In this document: piece after piece, positions 10,801 through 20,779 of the stretch
Layout of the letters: each line of letters starts with the position of its first letter
How positions within the stretch are numbered: the first letter of the stretch is position 1
From: Cacajao melanocephalus
Lineage: Eukaryota > Chordata > Mammalia > Primates > Pitheciidae
DNA length: 64,000 bases
Assembly (NCBI GenBank): GCA_963573385.1
Contig: CAUYLG010047082.1
Location: 1 to 64,000, forward strand
Direction: 5' to 3'
The notes under the pieces: model-generated
What the model saw: only the letters and a program-made list of their open reading frames with translations
Databases searched by the model: none
Told to the model about the DNA's origin: nothing
Translations under genes and position numbers: made by a program

Positions 10801-10924
10801 GTTGAAGGTGATGCCTCCTACTAAGAAATAAGCTGGGCTCAGACTGCTGAAGACGTCTTTGTGCTTCTCAGTCTTCAGCAGTCTGAGCCCAGCTTCTTTC
10901 TTAGGATATTAGGCACCACCTTTT
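10801..10924. repeat. Inverted repeat / 124-bp hairpin
   Basis: The arms are 10801-10854 and 10871-10924, separated by a 16-base loop. The inner 24 bases (10831-10854 and 10871-10894) are perfectly complementary. The next 10 bases match at 8 positions, and the outer part continues with small bulges (gcctccta against the complement of tattaggc). It has the size of a miRNA precursor or of a small palindromic DNA transposon, but I recognise neither. No expression evidence can be read from the sequence. Confidence 0.92.
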
Positions 10925-10994
10925 TTCCTTCATTCTGATGCTTAGAGCCTCTTAACTTTCAGAAGCTCTCAGGACATTGTCTTGCGTGTGTTTC

Positions 10995-11255
10995 AGTCTT
11001 TCTTCCATTCACTCATATAGAGTACCTACTATGGATTGAGCACTGCCCCAGCTCTTGTGGATACAATGGTTGAATGCAATATAGTACTTAACTGTCAGAG
11101 GCTTCTAGAATAGAGTGAGAACAAACAGCTAAACAGACAATCATAGCAGTATGATTCATACTACAATAACAACATAGGGACTGCTGGAAGTTTTAAGGAA
11201 GTAGTGCTTAAATCTGTTGGGGAAGTAAGGGAAGCCTCCCTGGAAGATTCTTTTT
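10995..11255 (-). repeat. L2 LINE 3' region
   Basis: The antisense L2 order is clear: 'gagtacctactatggattga', 'cttgtggatacaatggt', then an acagacaat run, then 'ggaagcctccctggaagatt' where the L2 consensus has ggaaggcctctctgagga. Confidence 0.72.
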
Positions 11256-11515
11256 TTAAAATGAACTTTATCTAGGTATAATTTATATGCAATAAAATGC
11301 ATACACTTTATACTCCGTGATAAGTTTTGATAAATACATATGGCTGAATAATCATTGCCATGGTTGAGATATAGGTCATTTCCATGATCCCAAAAAGTTT
11401 CTTTGTAACTCTTTCCAGAAAATTCCTACCATCCCTGGCCCTACAAAACCACCCATCTGCTATCTGCCATTGTAGATTAGGTTTGCCTTTTCTAGAATTT
11501 CGTATCTTATATCTT
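11256..11515. repeat. Old L1 (L1M-type) fragment
   Basis: The stretch with 'gtataatttatatgcaataa', 'tgataagttttgataaatac' and 'tgtagattaggtttgcct' matches a segment common in old L1M LINEs. I am unsure of its orientation and subfamily. Confidence 0.6.
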
Positions 11516-13884
11516 CTGAAAATCAGGGAAGGATGAGTTCCAAGCTTGGACCAACATCCATAAACTAAAAATCGCATGCACAAGGTGATTAGAATATACA
11601 TAAATGGCATAAGTTGAGCTTTTGAAGCTTGAAACTAGAGTAATTGTAATATCTCAATTCACTTCTCCCCCCCAGCCCACACTCATTAGGAAACATCTTA
11701 GGAAAGGTTTTAATTTTCTGTAGAGGAATGTGAAGATAAATTGACTTCACCTACATTTTAACATTTGAAGGGATATAGAGATTCCTCTTCATAGTTGGTA
11801 ATAAATTCAAAATAGAATTTAATTTAAGCAAAAGAGTGAGACTCCAAGAGCAAATGATTAATACTACACAAGGGAAAATGGAGAGCTGCTTGGAAGAGGC
11901 GAAGTCTGAACTGGGATAAACTGGCAGAGCAGAGAACAAGGAATTCCAGGTAGAGACCAGCAGCAAATAAGGAAATAGACAAGTTAGTTAATTAAATAAT
12001 TAATCTTTAAATGTCACTGTGGGGCTGAGAGAACTATCAGCAGTTTGATGCTACTGGAGTGTCAAGTGCCAGGAAGAAAGTGGGGGATGAAGCTGGAGAA
12101 ATTCACACAAGGCACTTAATGAAGTATGTCACCTTGGGAATTCCCCGGGCTTGAAGCAAACACTCAGCTGTGGGGAGTCATGTCCACCTCTCTGGTGTCA
12201 TTCTTTCTGTTCAACAAGAAGGGCCTATGCCTGCTTTGGAGAGGAGCCAGCGGTCCCCAGAGTCCCTTCGAACTGCACAGCTTCACCTTGGCTTCTCAGT
12301 GGTGTTCTCTGAGCTCAACAGAGCAGCCAGGGATGCTCCCAGCTTCAGCTGATGGGCATTTTCCTTGGAGTGTCATCTTGCCAGCCGCCTTGAAATAATT
12401 GAAGAAAAATCACTTTTCCTGGGTTTTATCATATGTCCATATCACCAGACCAATTTTAAAGCCTTTTTCTTAAAAAAAAAAAAAAGGTGGGGGGTGGGGG
12501 GACTTTTTTTTCCAGACAAAATGTATTAAAAATCCCAATATACTAAAAAGATAAGATTGCAGCAGCTTTGTTGAAGCAAATCAGAAGGCCAAGAGCTCCT
12601 TCTACCCTCTCATCTCCCCTGGCTACCCCTAGCAGCTTCCCTCTCCTTTCTCCCCTACTTTCACAAGGGCTCCTGGGACACCTACCGAGAGCCCCAGGAC
12701 TCTGAGGAGTGCAGCCTGGAAACCATTGAGCAGAGATGACTTCCTAGGACAAAGGCTCTGCTGTTCCCTTGGTCCCTAGGGAATGCTTCATGAAGGGTGC
12801 CTGTTACTAACGCCATGTTTTGGTTTATCTGGCTTCTCAGGCCTCGTGTTAGGTCTGTTCTTTATCCACAGACCTCGCTCCCACAATCCCCATGGGAAGT
12901 AACCTTTTTTTTTGTCCTTATCTGCTCTTCTCTCCCTCCACACTGTGGTTCCCTCCTTCCCTACAGAAATTGCACCACTTTCAGCTTCCTTTATATTCAA
13001 GCTTCTTTCTCATCCCCTCAGCTGTCCTCTGACATTCAGCCAGGCCAACCTATGGGTTTCACTATGATATCTTGCCCTTTGAACTCATGAGCTCAGACCC
13101 TACCCTGGAGAGCTTATGTGGTTGGTGTTTGTCCCCCAAGGTTCAGGGTAATTAAGGTAGCACTGGGGATGAGGGAGGTGAACGCAGTATAGTACGGGTG
13201 GGTGGGGGAGATTGCCCAGGCGAGCCTGGGGGCTGGGGGCACATCAGCTCCACTCTGCAGGCAGAGAACAGTTTGAAGCCACCCCAGCCTCCTGCTCTAG
13301 TGAAAAGAAAAATTCTGCTCCTTCAAAGTTCTGGCTTTCCAAACCAGAGGCCCCAAGGATCATGTATAAAATTGAGAGGTAAGTGGGCCATGTAGTTATG
13401 TGTAACAATTTGTCTTTCTCATCTTTTCTTGTATGAAACTCAAACTGAAATTCTATTCCTCCTCCCTAAAGTTCATCATTTCTGGATTTATTTTTTCTCT
13501 CTTTACATATAATAGCACCATATATTGAAGTAACAGATTTAAGGGCAGGAATCTCACTCCACAAATTCAGGTGTGTGAGACATTCACGCTGCTTTATTCT
13601 CTTTAATTAAAATAAATCTAACTTCACCACTATTCCTGTCCCCAAAACACTGGCTGGCAGGAAATTCAGTCTTTGTCATTGCTGCTATTCTCTCTTCTGA
13701 TATCCAGGATCTCTGAATCTTAAGCACTTATTGCAGTCTTTGCTTCTGTTCCTTGGGGAATATTTCCACCACTAAATCTAGGAAGCCTGCCATGCTAGGA
13801 CCCCCTACATCTCTTCTTAAGGCTCCAGGCTTGGGCCCCATTATCACCCCTCTATTCATATGAGCTCCTTCTGGCTAAATCATA
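11516..13884. other. Single-copy-like interval, no gene recognised
   Basis: No repeat or exon is recognised with any confidence. Short frames of 60-97 codons at 12126-12398 and 12797-13090 have no domain. At 12472-12501 an A-tract is followed by a G-rich run of two G6 blocks. There are too few G blocks for a standard quadruplex. Confidence 0.45.
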
Positions 13885-14085
13885 AAAATAGCAACCATTT
13901 GTTAAAAGTTCACAACTGCCAGATAATATACTCTCCACCACCTGCGTGATCTTGTCTATTCATCACAATAGCTCCTAAGTTGGAAAGAGTATCATCTGCT
14001 TCATTGTATAGGCAAGGAAATGGAAGCCTAGAGAGAAGTCTCTTGCTTGAGGTCATGCTGAGTAGGAACTTACAGAGCCCTTGTT
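13885..14085 (-). repeat. MIR SINE
   Basis: The antisense MIR pattern is visible: 'aaatagcaaccatttgttaa', 'ctattcatcacaatagctcc', 'aggcaaggaaatggaagcct' and 'cttgaggtcatgctgagtag'. Confidence 0.7.
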
Positions 14086-15261
14086 CCTGGGGTCCCGTCT
14101 GTGTCCACCCACTGCCTTTCTTCTGCCCTTTTATTTACAGCCCCTTTGGCCTCTCCTTCTCAATGCCCATCAGTAACTGTACATTTATTTTGTTGTGGGA
14201 CAACCCAGAATGCCTCCCCAGGACCTGGAGCATTTTTTTATGGTGCCTTCTCTACTTCACTCTCCTCTTTTCCCCTCTGCTTCTCAACCTACTCTTTCTA
14301 ACTGAATTCCTTCCCAGACCCTCTTCCCACTCACTCTCAGCCATCTGACAATAATGTGCCAACTGACTATAATGCCCAGCCCTGCTTATTCTCCAAGACA
14401 TTTCTCTACCACCATTCAAGGTCCACACTATCTCTTTTGGGAAGCACTTCAAAATCTCCCTGGTAGAACAGACAGCTTGCCTGGCTGGGCAAGCTCTTCT
14501 GCAAATGAACACCAAAGCCCTAAGTTTTAGAGTTTGGAGAAATGTGTTAAATTAAGGATTCTAACCTTCTTGTTTTACAAAAAAAAAGAAACTAGCAGAG
14601 GAGGGAGGGGATATTCCTAAAGTCAACAAGCCAGGAAGGGCCAACCAGGATGGAACACACATCTATACTCACACTACATCTGACTCATATTCCATCTCTT
14701 CATCCTGGTGGGGAGAGCAGCCCATCTCAGCTTCCTCTTGGGATATTAGCCAAGGACACGAGGACCAGAAGTGGCCTTGGAACTTGTGACTTCCCTTCCC
14801 CTGGGAACTAGATGACCAGTTAGGCAGCCCACACCAGTACCCTTAGTCCAGCTGAGAATAATAACAAAAAAAGAGCTTTTAACAAATTTGTAAAAGTTCT
14901 AAAACTGGAATTGGTGCACAATATCCAACCTAATAACATTTCAACTAATCACAGAGACAAAACCATGACAATTTCTAGGAGAAACTGCTACAGGATTGAC
15001 ACACATATAATTTATTTGACAAGCACAGACTTTTTAAAAAGAGAAAACCACTATTAAATGTTATCAAAATCACTTTCGATTTGGAATATGACAGCACACT
15101 CATCACTTTTGAGATGCTAGCCACCAGGACCCAAACACTGCCAGCTATACTGTCTTCCCTGGACCCCCAAGACTACTGCTTTCCCTCCCACCTCTTCAGC
15201 CTTGTCCACTGAACCAAGTACAAGGGCACACCATGTTCCCCCTATGGAAGCTCAGCACTTG
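14086..15261. other. Mostly single-copy interval
   Basis: A possible sense L2 piece lies at about 14390-14500 ('ttgggaagcacttcaaaatc' resembles the L2 'aggaagccttccc' block). A small inverted repeat (gcttgcc/gggcaagc) lies at about 14476-14495. Otherwise I see nothing. The 122-codon frame at 13980-14348 starts in the MIR and has no domain. Confidence 0.4.
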
Positions 15262-15470
15262 ATATAATGAGAGTAGTTAACATTTATAATGCCCCTATGA
15301 ACTGCTGTACATGTCTCATCTTAATTAATCCTCACAGCAACACTATGAGGTAAGTACTATGATCATTTTATAAATGAAGAAACAAGCCCCAGAAAGGATA
15401 CACAACCTGCCAAGGTCACTACTGTGCAGTGGGGTCCATCGGACTCCAGGGTCTTTGGTCTCACTTCTCA
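15262..15470 (-). repeat. MIR SINE
   Basis: This is a good antisense MIR: 'gtagttaacatttataatgc', 'tcttaattaatcctcacagc', 'tttataaatgaagaaacaag' and 'acctgccaaggtcactactg'. Confidence 0.8.
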
Positions 15471-15483
15471 TGGTTGGATGAGG

Positions 15484-15545
15484 AGGGATTAAATGAGAGA
15501 TGCCTATAAAAAGACTGGCACATGCTAGTGCTTAATACCTGTTAC
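15484..15545 (+). repeat. MIR SINE 3' fragment
   Basis: The MIR 3' end is in sense orientation ('ggattaaatgagagatgcct', 'gactggcacatgctagtgct'). It lies head-on to the antisense MIR just before it. Confidence 0.6.
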
Positions 15546-16054
15546 TGCCCTTTCTGCTTTTGAACAAATATACCTCCCACTCTTTCCTACCACATTGTGT
15601 ATATTTTCTCTATTAGAGAGATATCCCTTTGAGTTTTTAAGGAAGGGGGCTTTAATGATGCCAAGGATGTATGCTTTGAAAATCATTGCCAACTTTTCAA
15701 ACATTTTGAAACAATTGCCAGAATTTAACTCCTCTCTTTTGTCTATTGTCTGGTTTCCTCTGGTCTCTATGAACGCAAACATGGGCTATTTTATGAATAT
15801 TTGCCTTGGATTCAGGGACCATGAATACAAGTGTTTATAAAAATGGGGTTCCATGTATAGTGGGGAGATGGAGAGGACCTTGCTTAGTCATCCCCGTAGG
15901 AACCCAGAATCCCTGAGTCTTGCCAGGAAAAGCCTTTGAATAAAAAAGAGGGTCATGCCAGGTTGAGCCATCATTAAAGTCCATTCATGCACAGTTTCCC
16001 TGGACCCACATGCATCAAACACCTAATGCTGAAGCATGTACTATGGAATGAGCT
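15546..16054. other. Single-copy interval, nothing recognised
   Basis: Overlapping short frames on both strands (81-85 codons at 15525-15840) have no domain and no repeat signature. Confidence 0.4.
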
Positions 16055-16260
16055 GCCTCTGACACTCATTGCTGTAGCATTACCTTAAGTAAATGACTTC
16101 ACCTTTCCAAGTCTCAGCTTCCTTATCCCTAAAAGTGGGATCATAGTGACACCTACATAACAGGATTGTTGTGAAAATGATACAGAATGATTCATTTAAG
16201 CACTTAGCACAGTGCCTGGTATACTATACTCAGACATTCAGCTGTGGTTATTACTAGCAG
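16055..16260 (+). repeat. MIR SINE
   Basis: The sense MIR order runs from 'taagtaaatgacttcacctt' through 'gtctcagcttccttatccct', 'ttgttgtgaaaatgatacag' and 'agcacagtgcctggtatact' to a final 'gttattac'. Confidence 0.8.
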
Positions 16261-16848
16261 TAGCATGAACAGTTGTAACAGTGGTTGTAGTAAAGACCTG
16301 TTCCCAGCAGGTGCTGTCCCAAGCACAAAAACAAGAATGAGACAATTTTAATTGATCTACAACTATACTCTCCATTTGTATTGATTTAACTAGCACACAT
16401 TTTATTCACGATTTTACCCCAACTTATTCCAAATACAATACATTTTGCAGTTTGAATTTAACATTAGAACTGGAAAATGGAAACTCATGTTGGAGAAAAA
16501 GAGAGGAGACATTAAAAACAACTAGGGTTGAACCTCACCTTCAGTTCTGACCTTCCTAGTAATCAGTACAAAAGGGAAGTCAGATGGGCTATGACATACT
16601 CGTTATCTGATGTTTTACACACATTAGTTTTGTGTGAATCCAGATTAGCAAAGCTATTTCTCTTAGAATTTGCTATAGCAATTGCTACTAACAAAAATAC
16701 AATTTCATCAGCTATCTCTCTAGGGAAACATGTCTATTTTCTCCACTGATCTGTAAATTCTGTGACAGGAAGAGTTATGTTATATTCATATTTGTATTTC
16801 CTAAGCATGTTCCCTATCCTCAGTAGGTACTTAAAAATTTTTTGAATG
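16261..16848. other. Single-copy interval, nothing recognised
   Basis: AT-rich sequence with a 73-codon frame at 16528-16749 that has no recognisable domain. Confidence 0.4.
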
Positions 16849-17208
16849 TCTTAGTTCACTTTGTGCTGCTATAACAGAATACCATAGACATGGTAACTTA
16901 TAATAAACAGAAATTTATTTCTCACAGTTCTGGAGGCTGGGAAGTCCAGGATCAAGGAGCCAGCACCTGGGAAGGGATTTCTTGCAATGTCATCTCATGG
17001 TGAACTACAGAAAGTAGGACAAGAGAGAGAGGAAGTAAAAGAGGGTCAAACCCCCCTTCCCTTAATAACAAATCCATTCATGGGATGATGGCATTAATCC
17101 ATTCATGTGGGCACAATCCTCATAGCTTAATCATCTATTAAAAGCTTCACCAATGGCAACTAAATTTCTGACATACACATTTTGGGGAACACATTTGAAC
17201 CAGAGAAA
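16849..17208 (-). mobile_element. MLT1A/B-type MaLR LTR
   Basis: This is an antisense LTR. It begins tgtcttagttcactttgtgc, has the typical 'tttatttctcacagttctgg' and 'aggctgggaagtccaggatc' blocks, and ends near 'cacatttgaaccagagaaa', where the family has its 'cagaccatagca' terminus. It is a solo LTR and noticeably diverged. Confidence 0.85.
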
Positions 17209-17339
17209 ATGATGAGATAAATTGTATATAAAGTCCTTATCCCTCCGGCTGGTAATTTGATTGTGGTTACTCAAAGTCACATGAAAAATTTGAGTTCAGG
17301 TCCCCCGACCCTCAAACTTTTGTTCTTTTCTAATACTCT

Positions 17340-17845
17340 ACTGTTCTAGTTATCTATTTCTATATTCCAAATTATGCCAAGATTTAGCTGCTTGCAAACA
17401 ATCATTATCTTTCATAATTCTATGGGTTGCATGGGCTCAGCTGGGTTGTTCTTCAGGGTCTTTGACAAAGTTAAAGTCATATTGGGCTAGAGTCATCTGA
17501 AGACTACTTTGGTCACATGTCTGGAGTCTGGGCAGGAATGGCTGGAATACCTGTGGCTGGTCATGCATCACTTCCTCACAGCAGGGTGGTGTCAGGATAG
17601 GCAGAGTGCTTACATGTTGCCCAGCTTATTCTAGAGTGAGCATTCAAAGAGACCATGGCAGAAGCTGCAAGGCTTCTTCTGATCTAGTTTAAGAAGTTAC
17701 ACAGAAACATTTCTACCATATTATATTAGTCAAAGCAATTACAGGCCCACATGGATTCAAGAGATAGAGGGATAGACTTCATCTCTTAATGGGAGAGGAC
17801 TTACCTAGCTGTTTCTGGGATGCAAGTTACAGTAATCTACACAGT
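17340..17845 (-). mobile_element. Older MLT1-like MaLR LTR
   Basis: The block 'attctatgggttgcatgggc', 'tcagctgggttgttcttcag', 'tcacatgtctggagtctggg' and 'gcagaagctgcaaggcttct' followed by 'tattagtcaaagcaattaca' fits an old MLT1-type LTR in antisense. The subfamily is not determinable by eye. Confidence 0.6.
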
Positions 17846-17849
17846 AAAC

Positions 17850-18440
17850 TATTTTCAACACAAAGCTACAGTAATCAGGATAGTCTGGTATTGATGTTAG
17901 AATACACAAGAAAATCAATAGAATGAAATAAAGAGTCCAGAAATAGATCTATACATTTACACTTAATTGATCTTTGCCAAAGGTCAGACAAGTACAGTCT
18001 TTTCAACACATGATACTGGAACTGACTATATAGAAAGATATGTAAAGTTTGTCCATAATACAAAATTTAAGTTGTGTAATGCAAATAAATTAATTTGAGA
18101 GGAGCCACAGATTTAAATATAAAAGCCAAAACAATAAAGCTTCTAAAAGTAAACAAAAAAGACAATATTTTTGCAACTTTATTGTAGATTTCTTAGACAA
18201 GACACAAGAGAAAGACCCTAAAAGAAAAAAATTGATAAATTGGATTTCCTTATTTTGCTTATCAAAGATACCATTAAGAAAACATAAAGGCAAGCTACAG
18301 ATGGGAGAAAGCATTTGCATTGCATATATATGCATGACAAAGAATTTGTAAAACGAATCTATAAAGAACTTTCATAACTCAAAAATTAAATGACATGACA
18401 AACAATCTAATTTAAAATTCAAACAAAAGACTTGAATAGT
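17850..18440 (+). mobile_element. L1M-type ORF2 fragment
   Basis: The plus strand follows the C-terminal half of L1 ORF2 ('aaagctacagtaatcaggat', 'gagtccagaaatagatctat', 'gggagaaagcatttgcattg', 'acgaatctataaagaacttt'), with internal deletions and many stops. It ends abruptly at 'aaaagacttgaatag', where an MLT2-like LTR fragment begins. Confidence 0.75.
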
Positions 18441-18587
18441 AGACTTGCTTAGCTCTCCAGCCTATATCTTTCTCCTGTGATGATGCTTCCTGCCCTTGAA
18501 CATCCAAGTTCTTCAGCTTTGGGACTCAAACTGGCTTCCTTGCTCCTCAGCTTGCAGATGGCCTATTGTGGAACCTTGTGATTGTCA
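18441..18587 (+). mobile_element. MLT2-like ERVL LTR fragment
   Basis: The phrases 'gctctccagcctatatcttt', 'tgcttcctgcccttgaacat', 'ttccttgctcctcagcttgc' and 'agatggcctattgtgg' occur in the order found in MLT2 LTRs. The LTR ends are missing. The next 120 bases up to the L1 start have an MLT1-like phrase (ttggacttcccagcccccag) and may be a further LTR scrap. Confidence 0.65.
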
Positions 18588-18710
18588 AGGAGGCCCTCAC
18601 CAGTGCAAAGCAGAAGCCATTTTCTTGGACTTCCCAGCCCCCAGACTGACACAACTTTCAGGAGAACAACTAGTGATGTCAGTTCTCCAGAGAATAATTT
18701 CTTCTGCCAG

Positions 18711-19262
18711 AATCACAGATCATGGCAAACAAGAGGCAGGACTAGATTGCAGCTCCTACTTGGATGGGCAGAACAGTGTGTGGAGGCTCATATGGTGAAT
18801 GTTAGCTCCAGAACAACTGCAGGAATAAATCAGGAATCCTGAGAGGACCTACAGACCCTCTGAATGAAGCAGACTGCTCCTGCAGGATCCAGGAGACACC
18901 CCAAATGCTGTGCTGGTATCCATGGTTGAGAGACGCATAGATGGTTCACATCACAGGACTCTGTGCAGACAACCCCCAGTATCAGCCTAGAGCCTGACAG
19001 ACTTGTTGGGTGGCTATACCCAGAAGAGAAAACTATCACTGCAGTTAAGCTCTCAGGAAGCCACATCCATAGGAAAAGAGAGAGTGTCCTACATCAAGGG
19101 AACACCCTGTGGGACAAAAGGATCTGAACAATAGCCTTCAGCCCTAAACCTTCCCTCCAACAGAGCCTACCCAAATGAGAAGGAACCAGAAAACCAACTC
19201 TGGTAATATGACAAAACAAGGCTCTTTAACATCCCCTCAAAAATCGCACTAGCTCACCAGCA
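18711..19262 (+). promoter_or_regulatory. L1 5' UTR (relict promoter region)
   Basis: The leader upstream of ORF1 matches the L1PB-type 5' UTR in its downstream part ('gaagcagactgctcctgcag', 'gcctagagcctgacagactt', 'caagggaacaccctgtggga'). L1 5' UTRs act as internal RNA polymerase II promoters. Here the region is only about 550 bases long and CpG-depleted, so activity is unlikely. Confidence 0.65.
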
Positions 19263-20199
19263 ATGAATCCAAACCAAGAAGAAATCCCTGATTTACCTGA
19301 AAAAGAATTCAGGAGGTTAGTTATTAAGCTAATCAGGGAGGCACCAGGAAAAAAACAAAGCCCAAAGTAAGGAAATTAAAAAAAAAAAAAAAAAGATACA
19401 AGAAGTGAAGGAGAAATAGTCAATGAAATAGATAGCATAAATAAAAGACAATAAAAACTTCAGGAAACAAGGACATTTACAGAAATGCAAAACGCTCTGG
19501 AAAGTCTCAGCAACAGAACTGAACAAGTAGAAGAAAGAGAATCAGAGCTCAAAGACAAGGTCTTTGAATTAACCCACTTCAACAAAGACAAAGAAAAAAG
19601 AATAAGAAAATATGAACAAACCCTCCAAGAAGTCTAGGATTATGTTAAATAACCAAACCAAAGAATAATCAGTGTTTTTGAGGAAGAAGATAAATCTAAA
19701 CATTTGGAAAACATATTTGGGGCAATAATCAAGGAAAACTTCCCTGACCTTGCTAGATACCCTAGACAACCAAATACAAGAAGCACAAAGAATACCTGGG
19801 AAATTCACCACAAAAAGATCATCATCTAGGCACGCTGTAATCAGGATATTTAAAGTTAAAGGAAGGAAAGATTCTTAAGAGCTGTGAGACAAAACTACCA
19901 GGTAACCTATATAGGAAAACCTATCAGATTAACAGCAGATTCCAGCAGAAACCCTCCAAGCTAGAAGAGCTTGGGGCCCTATCTTCAGCCTCCTCAAACA
20001 AAATAATTATCAGCCAAGAATTCTGTATGTAGTGAAACTAATATTCATTTATGAAGGAAAGATATAATCTTTTTCAGACAAAGAAATGCTGACAGAATTT
20101 ACCACTACCAAGTCACCACTAAAATAACTGCTAAAGGGAGATCTAAATCTTGAAACAAATCCTGAAAACACACCAAAACAGAACCTCTTTAAAGCATAA
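19263..20199 (+). pseudogene. L1 ORF1 pseudogene (RNA-binding chaperone of the L1 RNP)
   Basis: The ATG at 19263 follows the conserved 'ctcaccagca' context. The frame is lost early: an in-frame TAA at 19368-19370 ends it after about 35 codons, where a deletion has altered the reading. Further breaks follow, including a TAG replacing a Trp codon near 19634 and a TAA at about 19648. Recognisable parts include the coiled-coil segment (about 19400-19620) and the RRM/CTD segment (about 19620-20160). The length, about 940 bases, is close to the family length. An intact protein would bind L1 RNA as a trimer. Confidence 0.9.
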
Positions 20200-20752
20200 A
20201 TCTCACAGAACCTATAAAACAAAATACAAGTTAAAAAGCAAAAACAAAAAACAAAAACAAAGCACACAAGCAACAAATAGCATGATGAATGGAATGTTAC
20301 TTCACATCTCAATATTAATGTTGAATGTAAATGGCCTAACCACTCCACTTAAAAGATAGAGAATTGCAGAATGAATATGAATTCACCAACCATCTGCTGC
20401 CTTTACGAGTAACACATAAGGACTTGTATAAACTTAAGGTAAAGGGGTAGAAAAAGACATTTCATGCAAATGGACACCAGAAGTCAGCAGGAGTGGCTAT
20501 TCTTAAATCAGACAAAACAAAATTAAAGAACAGCAGTTAAATAATACAAAGAGGGACAATATATAATGATAAAAGGCCTTGTTTAACGGGAAAATATAAT
20601 AATCCTAAACATATATGCACTTCTACTGGAGCTCCCAAATTTATAAAACAATTACTACTAGACCTGAGAAATGAGATAGACAGTAACACAGTAATAGTGG
20701 GGGACTTTAATACTCCACTGACAGCACTAGACAGGTCATCAAGATAGAAAGT

Positions 20753-20779
20753 CAACAACAACAACAACAACAACAACAA
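20753..20779 (+). repeat. (CAA)9 microsatellite inside L1 ORF2
   Basis: Nine perfect CAA units interrupt the endonuclease coding region, where L1 normally has only one or two such triplets. It arose after insertion and is likely polymorphic. Confidence 0.95.

Noticed and set aside
12467..12503. G-quadruplex candidate after an A-tract
   Set aside because: Only two long G runs and a short one; four separate runs of three or more with short loops are not clearly present.
18582..18842. Possible host exon with a cysteine-containing frame
   Set aside because: The sequence consists of LTR scraps and L1 5' UTR, so the frame is incidental.
20150..20359. Lys-rich 69-codon frame as a basic peptide gene
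   Set aside because: It is the end of L1 ORF1, the spacer and the first codons of L1 ORF2 read through.
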